A stretch of 64,000 nt of DNA from Phycisphaerae bacterium (GTDB lineage Bacteria; Planctomycetota; Phycisphaerae; UBA1845; Fen-1342): NCBI GenBank assembly GCA_017999985.1, contig JAGNKU010000017.1, forward strand, positions 43,218 to 107,217. The letters are read 5' to 3'. Below the pieces are notes generated by a model. It searched no databases and was not told the origin of the DNA. It was given only the letters and a program-made list of their open reading frames with translations. This document shows positions 1 to 9,795 of the stretch, piece after piece (the first letter of the stretch is position 1; each line of letters opens with the position of its first letter). The translations under genes were made by a program, and so were the position numbers.

Positions 1-19
1 ATTCCTGGTGCAGGCACGG

Positions 20-45
20 GCGCGCCGCGGCTCGCCGCGGCGCGC
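20..45 (-). terminator. Strong GC hairpin downstream of the dockerin gene
   Basis: Positions 20-30 pair perfectly with 35-45 (11 bp) around a CTCG loop, about 15 bp after the stop codon of the leftward gene ending at 61. There is no T-run on either side, so it is at best a U-tract-less transcription or processing barrier. Confidence 0.45.
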
Positions 46-60
46 GGCCGCCGGACCCGC

Positions 61-1452
61 CTACGGGCAGTTGATCGGCAGCGGGCTCGAGGTCAGCAGG
101 CTCACGAACGGATTGATGTCGCCAAACGAGCCCTGCCCGTACGTCCCGTCACTGTTGATGTCACCATTCAGCGGGTTGCAGCCCGCGTAGGTCGTTTCCC
201 ACTGCGCGAAGTTGGACAGGAACAGGACGAACGGGTTGATGTCGCCGAAGTCCACCTGTCCGTTGCAGTCGAGGTCACCCGTGCAGACCTGGACCGGCGG
301 GGCCGAACCGAAGACCAGCAGCAGGCGGTTGCTGAAATCGAGCACGAGCAGCCGGTCCGACACAGCCAGATAGTAAAAGTCATAGAGCGCCACGCCGGGC
401 GGAAGCGTCAGGGGCGCGCCGTCGGCGTCGCGGAGCACAAACGCCGGATTCGGCAGCGCGCCGGTCAGCGTGACGGTCTTAACGACGTTTTCGAAGAGCT
501 GCCCGGGGCTGCCGACCGCGCGGTCATTGAAAATGAGGATGTCCTGATCGGTCCCACCCGATGCGGCGGGGATCAGTTCCAGGTGCTGCCCAATGACGGT
601 GGCGGCGAGTCGCAGCGCGATCGGCCGGCCATCGCCACAGCCGGGCTTCGGAGTTCCATCGGTGTTCAGCTCGTCCGTCAGATGGACCCAGGCGTTGGTC
701 GAGTTCGGGCTGTTGCGGATGGCGCCCTGCACCTGGTTGGAGCGGCGGCCCCAGGCGTTGCCGCTGGCATCATAGATGTGGTCGCGCCAGGCGGACTGGT
801 CCGAAACGGTGCACGTGCCGCTGATGTCGGTGATGGCGATGCCATCGCTGGTGTCATAGAGGGTGATGCCGGAGTTGATCTCCAGCAGCGCGCGGCGGCC
901 GGCGCCATAGGGCAGGATCGACAAGCCGCTGTCCTGGCCGCCGAAACCCGGATCATACGCCAGCCCCCCGCCGGGGAACGGCGAGGCGCACGGCACGGGG
1001 AAGTTGGAGCCGGACAGGATGCCGTTGCCGTTGCCCAGGTCGCCGTCGAACGTCGGCACCAGTGTATCGGTCGCGGCGTCGATGGCGCGCAGGTTACAGG
1101 TCCCGCTGCCCAGCGGGCGATCACACAGCGCATAGAGGACGCCGTTGCGGATCACCAGGCCATCGTAGAAACGACCGTAGTTCACGGTTTGCGTGGCCGA
1201 GCTCAGGACCACCGCGTCGTTCGGGTCGCTCAGGCTGATCTTCAGGATGCTGATGTCGCGGTCGACGCCAGAGCCGTTGTACCCGCCGATGTACGCGTAG
1301 GCGTCGTCAGAAACGACGTTCATAGGGTTGTTGCCCGCCGGCCCGAAGTGAACGCCCAGGTCGATCGCCGACTCGAGCCACATGTCGGCGTGCGCGGCGC
1401 CGGCGGTCAGCGCCACCAGGCACAGGATTGCGAATAGACGTTGTGTCACCAT
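61..1452 (-). CDS. Secreted protein with C-terminal dockerin-like repeats
   Basis: Starting at ATG 1452 (AAAGGAG seven bases upstream) the protein has 463 residues. Residues 1-22 form a signal peptide ending AHA before DMW. The long ectodomain has short repeating beta-rich stretches (AYAYIGGYN, GAGRRALLEIN, SDRLLVLDF) that suggest a propeller-like fold. The last ~65 residues hold two dockerin-like Ca-binding repeats (GDLDCNGQVDFGDINPF and GDINSDG...FGDINPF) typical of planctomycete exported proteins. It is clearly paralogous to the gene at 2469-3623 (SAIDLG..F, NP..., AY.GG, G.GRR.LL..), which has a PEP-CTERM tail instead. It lies 33 bp after a pseudopilin gene and is probably co-transcribed with it. 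Ligand and function unknown. Confidence 0.85.
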   Translation of the reverse strand: MVTQRLFAILCLVALTAGAAHADMWLESAIDLGVHFGPAGNNPMNVVSDDAYAYIGGYNGSGVDRDISILKISLSDPNDAVVLSSATQTVNYGRFYDGLVIRNGVLYALCDRPLGSGTCNLRAIDAATDTLVPTFDGDLGNGNGILSGSNFPVPCASPFPGGGLAYDPGFGGQDSGLSILPYGAGRRALLEINSGITLYDTSDGIAITDISGTCTVSDQSAWRDHIYDASGNAWGRRSNQVQGAIRNSPNSTNAWVHLTDELNTDGTPKPGCGDGRPIALRLAATVIGQHLELIPAASGGTDQDILIFNDRAVGSPGQLFENVVKTVTLTGALPNPAFVLRDADGAPLTLPPGVALYDFYYLAVSDRLLVLDFSNRLLLVFGSAPPVQVCTGDLDCNGQVDFGDINPFVLFLSNFAQWETTYAGCNPLNGDINSDGTYGQGSFGDINPFVSLLTSSPLPINCP

Positions 1453-1485
1453 GACTTTGCTCCTTTGTCCCGTCACTTTGGTTTC

Positions 1486-2328
1486 TCAAGGCGGCGTCGG
1501 CAGATTCCAACTCGGATCTTCGGGGGACCAGCGGACTTTCAGCGTTGACACCCACATGCTCGGGTTGTTCGGGTCCACCTCGACAAGCTGCTCGCGGCGG
1601 TACAGCTCGACGTGCAGGTCGCTGAGCAGGAGGTTCACCTTGCCCTTGTGCCGCTCGAAATTGACGTAACCGTAGAATGGCCCGCGGTCGGCCTGCTCGG
1701 TGACCTTGGCCCACTTGCGATACAACGAATTGCCGGCGCCGCCCATGTAGTAGCGCGTGCCGAACAGCCCATCAGAGGCCCCGGTCAGCGGGTCAATGTT
1801 GGCAAAGACGGCCTGCCCCTCGCCGAACAGGAGCAGCGACGACGTGTCGCGCACGCGAAACGGGTTGAACGGCGCGCCGCGCTGGTAGTCCGTGGCGCGC
1901 GGGCGGCCGATGGGATAGTTGCTGGCGAAGATATTCATCGTGATGGAGCGGCCGGACGTCACGTCGGCCGGACATTGGAACACACCTGTGAAGGCGGCAT
2001 TGGTTTGCGAGTTCTTGCGGCCGGGAATGTACCGCGGAAGCATGTGCGCGTAGTACCACCAGTCCATGTCCTGATACAGCGGCGGGGTACCCAGCGGTTT
2101 GCCCGGCGTATCCGTCGTGGCCCGGTTCGGCGGCGGCTGGTCGCGGTGGTCCTGTCCGTAGAACTGAAAGGCAATCCCGGCCTGCCGCATGTTGCTGGTG
2201 CACATGGTGGTCTTCGTGTTCTCGCGTGCCCTGCCCAGCGCGGGCAGCAGGATCGAGATCAACAGCGCGATGATCGCCACCACGACCAGCAGCTCGATCA
2301 GCGTAAATGCGCCGCCGTTGCGTTTCAT
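1486..2328 (-). CDS. Type II pseudopilin-like protein (H-x9-DG type)
   Basis: The chosen start (2328) gives [17 protein letters not shown], a class III prepilin signal with the conserved Glu at +5 and one N-terminal hydrophobic helix; it would be processed by prepilin peptidase. Length is 280 residues. The C-terminal part carries a degenerate H-x9-DG motif ([19 protein letters not shown]), the signature of the very large planctomycete DUF1559-like family. It is transcribed in front of the dockerin gene, and the same arrangement recurs at 3965-4957 and 2469-3623. Such proteins are thought to form surface or secretion pseudopilus-like structures, but their role is not established. Confidence 0.85.
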   Translation of the reverse strand: MKRNGGAFTLIELLVVVAIIALLISILLPALGRARENTKTTMCTSNMRQAGIAFQFYGQDHRDQPPPNRATTDTPGKPLGTPPLYQDMDWWYYAHMLPRYIPGRKNSQTNAAFTGVFQCPADVTSGRSITMNIFASNYPIGRPRATDYQRGAPFNPFRVRDTSSLLLFGEGQAVFANIDPLTGASDGLFGTRYYMGGAGNSLYRKWAKVTEQADRGPFYGYVNFERHKGKVNLLLSDLHVELYRREQLVEVDPNNPSMWVSTLKVRWSPEDPSWNLPTPP

Positions 2329-2468
2329 GCCTCGCGTCTCCTGCGGCACACCCGCCTGCCGACCATCGTCTGCCTTTCGCTGCCGCGTGATTGCACGCGC
2401 TCAGGTCTCAGACCATTACCAGCCGGCCGCGTCGGTCACTCCTTGACCAACCTGTAGCGCCGACGCGC

Positions 2469-3623
2469 CTAGCGTCGGCGCAGCAACGCCAGACCGCCGA
2501 TGGCCAGCAGCGCCAACGCCGACGGCTCCGGGATCTGGTACACATCGAGCCGCCGCTCAACAAAGCTCGCGACCAGCAGCGTGGGCGTACCGGCGGCATC
2601 CAGACCGAAGGCGAGGTTCTTGATGTCACCCGTCCAGGGCGCGCCGATTCCATTTTCGTCGCCGAGCAGCGCAAGCTGCGTCAGGCCGGTCAGCGTGCCG
2701 TCGAGATTCCGCAGGTGCACATGCCGACTGTCCACGTTCTGCACGTTGCCGAGCGAGTCAGTGAACGTCGTCATGGTACGGCCCGACACGGCGATCAGGT
2801 CCGAGCCGAGGTCCTCCAGGATCGCCACGCCCTGCCCCACGACGTTGGCCGTCGTGCCTTTCAGCAGCGCGCGTGTGGTCAGGTTGGGCGTGCCGCCGAG
2901 AGTCTGCCACTGGTTGACGTTGACGCGGACCCCGTAGCCGACGGCCCCCTGGTTCTGGATGATGATGTCGCCGTCACTGTCGAAGGCCAGCGCGCGCCAG
3001 GTCGATCCGGAATCGGGCGAGGTGTTGATGATCCCGCCATTCGTGCCGTCGTAAACCGTGGCCCCGTTGGCCAGCGAAAGCAGGCGGCGACGGCCGGAGC
3101 CCTGGACCAGGAACGCGACGCCGGGCCCGCCGTTGTCGCCCACCGGGTCGATGGCCAGCGCGAAGGGCCGGCTGTTGCCCTGGGGACCGACGATGGACCA
3201 GACGAGCGTACCATCTGGGTTGTAGCGGTTGATCAAACCGGTGGCGCCCGTGCCGGAATCATGCGCCAGCAGGAGCGCCCCGGCGCCCCGCTCGAAGCCG
3301 AGGGCGTCGATGCCGCGGGTGTTGGCAACGTTCGCGATCAGCGTTCCGGGCAGCGGCGTGAACAGCGGCGCCCCGCCGAGCACGTTCTCGATCTTGACGA
3401 CACCGACGGTAGCGGGGCTGGTGGTCGAGTTCTTGAGGCCGCCGACGTACGCATTGGTGCCGTCGAAGGCGATGGACAGCGGGTTGTCGCCGTAGCCGCT
3501 GGTGCTGTTGAAGTAGCTGCCGAGGTCGATGCTCGCGGTGTGGATCAGCGGAAGCTGGGCCGCGCTGGCCGCCAGCCCAAAGCTCAACACGATGGGAATC
3601 AGGATGCGCCAGTTGCCTCTCAT
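2469..3623 (-). CDS. Secreted PEP-CTERM protein, paralogue of the dockerin protein
   Basis: ATG 3623 follows GGAGG at good spacing and gives 384 residues with a signal peptide ending SAA before QLP. The ectodomain aligns by eye with the protein at 61-1452 (IDLGSYF, NPLSIAFDGTNAYVGG, GSGRRRLLSLANGATVYD). The extreme C terminus is IPEPSALALLAIGGLALLRRR-like: PEP motif, hydrophobic helix and basic tail, the exosortase sorting signal. No exosortase lies in this window. The family expectation is transfer to extracellular matrix or envelope after exosortase cleavage. Function of the ectodomain unknown. Confidence 0.85.
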   Translation of the reverse strand: MRGNWRILIPIVLSFGLAASAAQLPLIHTASIDLGSYFNSTSGYGDNPLSIAFDGTNAYVGGLKNSTTSPATVGVVKIENVLGGAPLFTPLPGTLIANVANTRGIDALGFERGAGALLLAHDSGTGATGLINRYNPDGTLVWSIVGPQGNSRPFALAIDPVGDNGGPGVAFLVQGSGRRRLLSLANGATVYDGTNGGIINTSPDSGSTWRALAFDSDGDIIIQNQGAVGYGVRVNVNQWQTLGGTPNLTTRALLKGTTANVVGQGVAILEDLGSDLIAVSGRTMTTFTDSLGNVQNVDSRHVHLRNLDGTLTGLTQLALLGDENGIGAPWTGDIKNLAFGLDAAGTPTLLVASFVERRLDVYQIPEPSALALLAIGGLALLRRR

Positions 3624-3964
3624 GGTGCCACCTCCTTCAGAAATGTTCTGCACGCCGATGTGGATCGCATGACCCCCACTGCCGAGACTCCCGGCCTCGG
3701 CGGCGCCGGGTCACGCACACGGCCAATTGACCGGGCGGCCGGGGATTCCCTCGGTCTTCACGGCCAATAGGCCAACTGCATATTATATAACTATCCGTCG
3801 TTCCGCAAGGACTTCCGTAAGCCGTTCCCGCATCGCCGGCCCAGAGCGCCGCCTGAGCATAATGTCCCAACCGGACAGAAATAATAACGATGCGCCGCCA
3901 CTCGCCCGTCTCCTCATTCGATCGGAACGACGGGAAATCCTCGGGCACGGAAGCCACCCGCTCC
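3624..3964. other. Intergenic stretch with possible leftward promoter
   Basis: This 341-bp gap contains the most AT-rich spot nearby. Read leftward it has a perfect TATAAT at 3787-3782, but with 16-18 bp spacing only a poor -35 (CCTTGC-like), so promoter status is weak. It would start transcription about 150 bases ahead of the PEP-CTERM gene. No small ORF is convincing. Confidence 0.35.
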
Positions 3965-4957
3965 TCACCAAGGGCAAGGGCCAGGCAGGCGCTTGATGAA
4001 AGCGGACAGGTTCGCCTGGTCCGGCGGCCCCGTCTCGCGCCAGAAAGATGGCTGACCGAGCTCGGCGAACAGCTCGCGTCCCATCGTCTTGGCCGGATAC
4101 ACGCGCCCTTCCGCGTGCCCGTCCAGAAACGCCAGGCTCGCGCGCCCTGTGTACGTACCGTTCGCGCCGACCTTGAGCGCGTGGCGCGATGCGATCCGAT
4201 CGATGCAGTTGAAGCTGCCGTCGGGGTAGCTGCTGTTCGTGTGGTAGGACGGGTGATCCTCGAACATGGTGATGAACCGCGACGGCGAGAACCGGACCCG
4301 CTGCCCGGCTGTGAAAGAGACCGTCTGCTGGTGGCCGGGCAGTGAATTGTTCGGCGAATCCGCGACGTACGTGAAGCTCTCCAGTTGCTCGGGCGCCCGG
4401 TAACCAATGTAGGCGTTCATCGAGTAGCTCAGTCGGCCGTTGCCGCCGCCGCCGAGCGGCGAGTCATCGGCGGCGCCCGGTCGGTCGGCCGGACATACGT
4501 AGACCGACTCATGCCGCAGGTACCGAAAGAGCGTGCCCTTGGTCGGGACATCCGCGACGAACTCCGGGTCGAGGTGGTACGGCTGCTGATACGCGGGCTT
4601 GTATGTCAGACCCTCAAGCTTGTCGCGGGCTCCGTCCCAGGTCACCCCCGCCGGCCGCGGCCACTCCCCGTCGAAGAGGATCTGCATCCAGAACAGGGCG
4701 TGCGTGGCTGGGAGAACCTGTTCGTCGCCGATGTAGAGGAACATGCCGTTCATGAGTTGCTTGAGATTCGACTGGCAACTCACGCTGCGGGCCAGGTCGC
4801 GCGCCTTGGACAGCGCTGGCAGCAGAATGGCGATCAAAAGCGCGATGATCGCCACCACCACGAGCAATTCGATCAGCGTAAACGCCGGCCGCCGGCCTGA
4901 ATGAATCGGGTTGGCCCGGGGGTTCCAGCGTGCAGCGCTGCTGAGCTGAGCCAGCAT
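3965..4957 (-). CDS. Type II pseudopilin-like protein (H-x9-DG type)
   Basis: The predicted protein begins [11 protein letters not shown] (ATG 4957) and contains [23 protein letters not shown] about 13 residues later: a long prepilin leader, cleavage site and N-terminal helix. It is ~330 residues; an upstream start at 5026 is possible but would give an unusually long leader. The C-terminal section has the full H-x9-DG signature (SRHALKVG...[14 protein letters not shown]). It is the first gene of a leftward series with the PEP-CTERM gene next, matching the pseudopilin/dockerin pair downstream. Role inferred only from family: surface pseudopilus or secretion accessory. Confidence 0.8.
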   Translation of the reverse strand: MLAQLSSAARWNPRANPIHSGRRPAFTLIELLVVVAIIALLIAILLPALSKARDLARSVSCQSNLKQLMNGMFLYIGDEQVLPATHALFWMQILFDGEWPRPAGVTWDGARDKLEGLTYKPAYQQPYHLDPEFVADVPTKGTLFRYLRHESVYVCPADRPGAADDSPLGGGGNGRLSYSMNAYIGYRAPEQLESFTYVADSPNNSLPGHQQTVSFTAGQRVRFSPSRFITMFEDHPSYHTNSSYPDGSFNCIDRIASRHALKVGANGTYTGRASLAFLDGHAEGRVYPAKTMGRELFAELGQPSFWRETGPPDQANLSAFIKRLPGPCPW

Positions 4958-5264
4958 TTCCCGTGCGACCTCCGCGCGGCCACAACGCCGCGCAAGATGT
5001 CTGGTTATGGTACCGGGTCCCGGCATCCACGGGCAAGGTCAATGCCCCGTGGGTCGAGCGCTGGTGGTCAACGCACATTCCGACGCAGCGACGCAGCCGC
5101 ACCGCGTTGCTCGTCGGCCGCGTCCGGATGAAGTAAGATCGTGGCCTCGTGAGCCCCCGACAGTTGCACGGCATGCACACCTGGCGTGGCCGACCGGAGG
5201 GCAACGCCAGGACGATCGCGGACCCGCCATGACAGCCCGTCGCGATGCTCGAATGGGAGCCAGC
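4958..5264. other. Divergent intergenic region
   Basis: 307 bp between the leftward pseudopilin and the rightward lyase. I see no convincing -35/-10 pair (a TAAGAT at 5134 lacks a matching -35) and no operator-like repeat. Long open frames through it on both strands are GC-driven shadows. Confidence 0.4.
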
Positions 5265-7220
5265 ATGAGGTGCGCGGAAGGACCTCGGTGTGTTTCGCGC
5301 CGTGCAGCCTGTGAGTGGCGTGCTGCGACCCGGCGCGTTGCCACCCTCGTGGCGCTGGGAATCAGCGCTGCCGTGGCCGTCGCCAAGCCGCCGCCGCAGG
5401 CGCGCGTCGACGAAATCGCGGCGCTGTTGGATGCGCGACCCGCCGGCCTGGGGCCAATGTGCGCGGACCGGCGTACGTGGGATGCCCTGTGGCAGCACCC
5501 GGCGTACCAGGCCGTGGTCCAGGCCGCGGAGCGTTTGCGCACTGAGCCGCTGCCGGAGCAGCCAGACGAATTGTTCCTGGACTTCTCGCGCACGGGTAAG
5601 CGCCGGCCGTGGGAGCGCGTGGCGTCCGCGCGGCGCGGTCGTGTCAAGACGCTGGTGCTGGCCGAGTGTCTGGAAGACAGGGGCCGGTTCGTGCCGGCGC
5701 TTGAGCAACTTGTGGCGGTGCTGTGCGCCGAGCCGACCTGGGTCTACCCGGCGCATGATCCGCGTCTGGTGAACTTCCGCGGCGAGCGCGTCGACATCGA
5801 TCTGGGATCGTCGTACGTCGCGGGCGAATTGGCGCTGACCCGGTATCTGCTTGGTGACAAGCTCGGCGAGTCGACGCGGACGTTGATTGACGCCACGGTG
5901 CGCACGCGCGTGCTCGAGCCGTTCCGGGACATGGTGCTCGAGCGGCGCGACGCCAACTGGTGGCTCACGGGCACGAACAACTGGAACTCGGTTTGCCTGG
6001 CGGGGGTTACGCACGCGGCGCTGGCCCTCCTCGAAGACCGCGCTGAGCGTGCGTTCTTCGTCGCGGCCGTCGAGCAATATTCGCGTTACTTCCTGCAGGG
6101 CTTCACCGCCGACGGGTACTGCTCGGAGGGCCTGAGCTACTGGAACTACGGGTTCAGCCGCTACGCCACGCTGGCCGAGGCCATCCGGCAGGCTACGCGT
6201 GGCGAGTTGAACCTGTTGGCCGTCGAGGCGGCGCGCCTCCCAGCGCAGTTCGGCAGCCGCGTCGAGATCCTTGGCGATGTTTATCCGACGTTCGCGGACT
6301 GCCCCATGAACACGAAGCCGGATCGCACGCTTGTCGGCTACATCGACCGGACACTGGGCACGGGACGTCCGGCCGGGGCGGAGCGTTTGACCGACCCGGC
6401 GCGCGGCAGCCTGGCCGAAGTGCTGGCGTTCACCGACTGGCATAGCACGCCGAGTTCCGCGCCAACGTCGCGACCCGCGGAGCCCCGCCCGCTACGCACC
6501 TGGTTTGCGGAGGCAGGCGTGCTGATCGCGCGGCCGGCCGCAGACGGGGCGGGGCGCATGGGTGCCGCGATCAAGGGCGGGCACAACGCCGAGCACCACA
6601 ACCATAACGATGTGGGCACGTTCATCGTGGTGGTCGACGATCGCCCGGTGCTGGTCGACCCGGGCACCGAGGTTTACACGGCGCGGACCTTCAGCGACCG
6701 CCGCTACGACAGCAAGGTGCTGAACTCCTTCGGACATCCGGTCCCGCGCGTCGCGAACACGCTGCAACGCACAGGCCGCGAGGCACGTGGCGACGTGCTC
6801 AAGACGGACTTCACCGCGCGGCAGGACACGCTCGTGCTTGACCTGCGGTCAGCCTACGCGGTGCCGACCCTGCAGCGACTCGAACGCGAATTCCGGTACG
6901 AGCGCGGCGACGTGGAGCGCCTCGTGGTGACCGACACCGTGGCCTTCTCCGGGCCGGAGCAGTTCGAGATTGCGCTCGTGACCTTTGGCGAGTGGAGTCA
7001 CGTCGCACCCGATCGGCTGCGCGTCGAGGACGACGGGCGCGCCGTCGAGGTCGAACTGCTGGCCGACGGACTCGCGCTGGAGATTACCGGCGCGGAGATC
7101 AACGAAGATGTGCGAATCAACCGGCAGCCGAGGCGGATCGCCGTTCGGATCGCTCAGCCGGTGCCGGCTGCGCGACTGACGCTGCGCATCAGCCCGGCCG
7201 CGCGTCAGAACAAGCCTTAA
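5265..7220 (+). CDS. Heparinase II/III-like polysaccharide lyase, secreted
   Basis: I place the start at ATG 5265 (GGGAG five bases upstream), giving 651 residues with an arginine-rich n-region and hydrophobic stretch ending AVAVAK, a signal peptide. The N-terminal half is helical and contains LTGTNNWNSVCLAGVTHAAL, typical of the alpha/alpha toroid of heparinase II/III-like and alginate-lyase-like enzymes. The middle carries GGHNAEHHNHNDVGTFIV, the conserved His/Asn metal- or substrate-binding signature of the beta-sandwich heparinase II/III domain. Substrate is likely an acidic or uronic-acid polysaccharide but cannot be fixed. The next gene is a secreted glycosidase-like protein, suggesting joint glycan breakdown. 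Confidence 0.8.
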   Translation: MRCAEGPRCVSRRAACEWRAATRRVATLVALGISAAVAVAKPPPQARVDEIAALLDARPAGLGPMCADRRTWDALWQHPAYQAVVQAAERLRTEPLPEQPDELFLDFSRTGKRRPWERVASARRGRVKTLVLAECLEDRGRFVPALEQLVAVLCAEPTWVYPAHDPRLVNFRGERVDIDLGSSYVAGELALTRYLLGDKLGESTRTLIDATVRTRVLEPFRDMVLERRDANWWLTGTNNWNSVCLAGVTHAALALLEDRAERAFFVAAVEQYSRYFLQGFTADGYCSEGLSYWNYGFSRYATLAEAIRQATRGELNLLAVEAARLPAQFGSRVEILGDVYPTFADCPMNTKPDRTLVGYIDRTLGTGRPAGAERLTDPARGSLAEVLAFTDWHSTPSSAPTSRPAEPRPLRTWFAEAGVLIARPAADGAGRMGAAIKGGHNAEHHNHNDVGTFIVVVDDRPVLVDPGTEVYTARTFSDRRYDSKVLNSFGHPVPRVANTLQRTGREARGDVLKTDFTARQDTLVLDLRSAYAVPTLQRLEREFRYERGDVERLVVTDTVAFSGPEQFEIALVTFGEWSHVAPDRLRVEDDGRAVEVELLADGLALEITGAEINEDVRINRQPRRIAVRIAQPVPAARLTLRISPAARQNKP

Positions 7221-7355
7221 ACGGGCCATCACGCACAGCCCGCCGTGGTCGGGGGTGCCAAACTGCTTGGCCGCACCGCTGTGCACTGGGTAGACTCCAC
7301 GGTGCCGTGTGTGTCGCGCGGTCCTGCACGGTGCAGGCGAACGAGGAGGTATGCC

Positions 7356-8585
7356 ATGTCACGTTGGGCCTTCGCAGCGACGGCTTTCTTCCTGGTGTTT
7401 TCGGGCGGCGGAATCATCGCGGCGCGGGCACAGGACGAGGTGGCGCACCTGGCGCCCGAAGAATTCGCGATTCTGGCGTGGGGCCACACGCCGGGCGACG
7501 CGGACACGCTGCGTGAGCTGCGGGCGTGCGGCTTCAACCTGGCCGGCTTTGTCGCGCCCGAACACCTGGACGCGGTCGCCGCCGCCGGGCTGAAGTGCAT
7601 CGTGTCCACTCGGGAAACCCACGTGTCCGACGCCGCCGCCAGCCTCGACGACGCGGCGATTCAGCCACGTGTGGCGGCGCTGACGGAGCGCGTGGCGGGA
7701 CACCCGGCCGTGTTCGGCTACTACCTGCGCGACGAGCCGAGCGCCGCGCTGTACCCGGGGTTGGCGCGGTGGGCTGCGGCGTTCCGCCGGGCCGATCCGA
7801 AGCACGCCAGCTACATCAACCTGTTTCCCAACTACGCGTCGCCGGGTCAGATGGGGGCAGCGACGTACGAGGAGTATGTCGAGTCGTTCGTGACCACCGT
7901 TAAGCCTGCGTTCATCAGTTACGATCACTACGCCCTCATGGACGACGGGGCCTTGCGTGACGGCTATTTCCAGAACCTCGAGGTCGTACGCAGCGCCGCG
8001 CTGCGGCACAACCTGCCATTCTGGAACATCGTGCTGTCGAACGCGCACTTTCGCTACGCGGAACCGTCGGAGGCTGGATTGCGGTTCCAGGCCTACACGA
8101 CGCTGGCGTACGGCGGGCGCGGGATCAGCTACTTCACGTACTTCGCGCCGGCGATCGGGAATTACCGGTTAGCGCCGATCGACGCGTTCGGCCACAAGAC
8201 GCCGACCTGGGACATGCTGCGCAGCGTAAACCTGCAGATCCACCGGCTGGGGCCGACGTACCTGACGCTCAAGAGCGTGAATGTGTTCCATCATCCGGAC
8301 GTGCCGCCCAAGTGTGCCGGGCTGGACACCAGCCGACATCTGGCCGCCGTTCCGGGTGGGCACTTCGTGATCGGCGAGTTCGAGGGTCCGGGCGGTCGGC
8401 CTTTCGTGCTGATCGTCAACAAGGACCTCCGCGTCTCGACCGCGTTTGATGTGAAGTTCAAGCAGCCCGGCCGGGTCATGCAGACCAACGCGTATACCGG
8501 CCAGACCACGCCCTGGGGTGGCGAGAACAATTGGCTGGCACCCGGTCAGGGCATGCTGCTGAGCCTCGAGCCGCCGCCGGATTAG
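7356..8585 (+). CDS. Secreted glycoside-hydrolase-like TIM-barrel protein
   Basis: ATG 7356 follows a strong GAGGAGGT and yields 409 residues with a signal peptide ending ARAQ. FGYYLRDEPSAALYP and WNIVLSNAHFRYAEPSEAGLRFQAYTTLAYGGRGISYFTYF resemble barrel strands of clan GH-A glycosidases, where an acidic residue after a beta-strand (DEPS) often serves as acid/base. The C-terminal ~90 residues (FVLIVNKDLRVSTAFDVKF) look like an accessory beta domain. The exact family and second catalytic acid are not identifiable by eye. It follows the heparinase-like gene by 135 bp on the same strand. Confidence 0.65.
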   Translation: MSRWAFAATAFFLVFSGGGIIAARAQDEVAHLAPEEFAILAWGHTPGDADTLRELRACGFNLAGFVAPEHLDAVAAAGLKCIVSTRETHVSDAAASLDDAAIQPRVAALTERVAGHPAVFGYYLRDEPSAALYPGLARWAAAFRRADPKHASYINLFPNYASPGQMGAATYEEYVESFVTTVKPAFISYDHYALMDDGALRDGYFQNLEVVRSAALRHNLPFWNIVLSNAHFRYAEPSEAGLRFQAYTTLAYGGRGISYFTYFAPAIGNYRLAPIDAFGHKTPTWDMLRSVNLQIHRLGPTYLTLKSVNVFHHPDVPPKCAGLDTSRHLAAVPGGHFVIGEFEGPGGRPFVLIVNKDLRVSTAFDVKFKQPGRVMQTNAYTGQTTPWGGENNWLAPGQGMLLSLEPPPD

Positions 8586-8878
8586 ACGTTGGAGGAGTTG
8601 AGCTCCTCAACGCTGACGTTGGCTCGGGCGGCGAAGCGGACGTGCGGCACAGAGTGTAGCTGCGGGGCGAGCGACTGATGCGGGCCGAGTGGCACCGGGA
8701 GGCGGGGAAAGAGCTCGACGTACGCCTGCTGCGGGAACTTGGGCGGCCGTTGGGGTTGCGCGGTCACGACCGTGTCCCAAAAGCGATCGTGCGCAGACTA
8801 ATCAGAAGTTCCAGCACTTTGAAGTCATAAGCGTTGGTGTGGGCGAGGGTTGCCGCGGAATGGGTGGGCGCGTACTGC
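8586..8878. other. Gene-free stretch beside the IS scar
   Basis: It starts with a small hairpin (GTTGAG-CTC-CTCAAC near 8596-8610). A 61-codon minus-strand frame (8582-8767) and another short frame ending KVLELLISLRTIAFGT look like broken coding remnants, but I cannot assign them to a family. This is probably debris from insertion and deletion next to the IS1634 fragment. Confidence 0.35.
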
Positions 8879-9480
8879 CTACAGAGTGACTTGCAGTAGG
8901 TTGAGGGCCTGCTGTTGCAGCGGCGTGGGTTGGGTATAGATCGTCATCGTAGCCGTGTCTGAACCATCAAAGCGCACGCGGTTCTTGGCCAACGTAGCCA
9001 GGTCTGCCAGCAACGTCTGAAAACTGTGCACCGGCAGGCTTGCCGGCGTCTGGGCTTCAGTCGGCTTCTGTGCTGCAGCCGACGTGCAGTGGCTCGCGGC
9101 CTTGCGCTGAGCCCGCGGCGAACGCTGCGCCGGGGCCACGATCGAGGTTCGCTGGGCTTGGGCCGTCGGGCGGTCATCGTCGTCCAACAGCAGCGGCGCC
9201 CAAGCTTGGCGCATGTGCCATTCGACGTAGTACGCCAGCCTGCACAGCAGCACGTGCGTCCGCACGCGATCCGCCGACCAGTGGTAGATGGGCCGCACTT
9301 TCAAATCGACCGTCTTGAGACTGCGAAACGCCCGCTCCGCCACCGCCAGGCCCTTGTACGCCCGCACGATTTGTTCAGCCGGAAAGGGATCGGTTGACGA
9401 GCCGCGCGCCGGCGCGGCTTCGGCCGGCAAGCTGGTGCGGATGACATAGATCCCATCCAGCGCGGCCTCGCCGGCGATGG
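8879..9480 (-). pseudogene. C-terminal fragment of IS1634-family transposase
   Basis: Leftward from 9480 the reading frame gives GEAALDGIYVIRTSL, then VERAFRSLKTVDLKVRPIYHW-like sequence (here AERAFRSLK) and ADRVRTHVLLCRLAYYVEWHMR. These are hallmark C-terminal motifs of IS1634-type DDE transposases. The N-terminal two thirds, with the first catalytic Asp residues, is missing. The frame opens directly out of an IS3 terminus at 9481, so the open frame running to 9619 is an accidental fusion of IS3 end and IS1634 gene. Not functional. Confidence 0.8.
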
Positions 9481-9795
9481 TGACCTGCCCCCAGTTTATG
9501 TACCAGTTGCTATGAGAGTCGGACCACGTTTTCGATCCTCGACCGCCCTCTTCCCCTGGTGCGCTCCGGTTGGGGATTGAAGCCGGGGGTTTGGGGGCAG
9601 AGCCCCCAAGGATCAGCATCGGCCGGCGAACACCGCCGGCGTCTGATAGCCCAAGGCGCTGTGGGGTCGCCGCTGATTGTACTCCTGCCGGTAGTCCTCC
9701 GTAATCACCTTCGCTTCCAAGACACTGGTGAACAGCTCGCGGTTCAGTAGCTCGTCGCGCAGCCGGCTGTTGAGCGACTCGCTGTACGCATTGTG
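9481..9795 (-). mobile_element. Right-end remnant of an IS3-family element
   Basis: At 9481 the plus strand begins TGACCTGCCCCCAGTTTATG, a typical IS3-family terminal repeat starting TG with a C-rich block. From there to about 9795 the minus strand encodes an IS3 OrfB C terminus (SESLNSRLRDELLNREL, EYNQRRPHSALGYQTP). The left part of the element is absent and replaced by IS21 sequence. The element had inserted into the IS1634 transposase gene. Confidence 0.75.

Noticed and set aside
4614..6443. 609-codon minus-strand frame across the heparinase start
   Set aside because: Overlaps two well-supported genes in another frame, lacks motifs and is Arg-rich.
9481..9619. Treating 8879-9619 as one complete transposase gene
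   Set aside because: Its first ~46 codons lie in the IS3 end; only the part below 9480 is IS1634 transposase.
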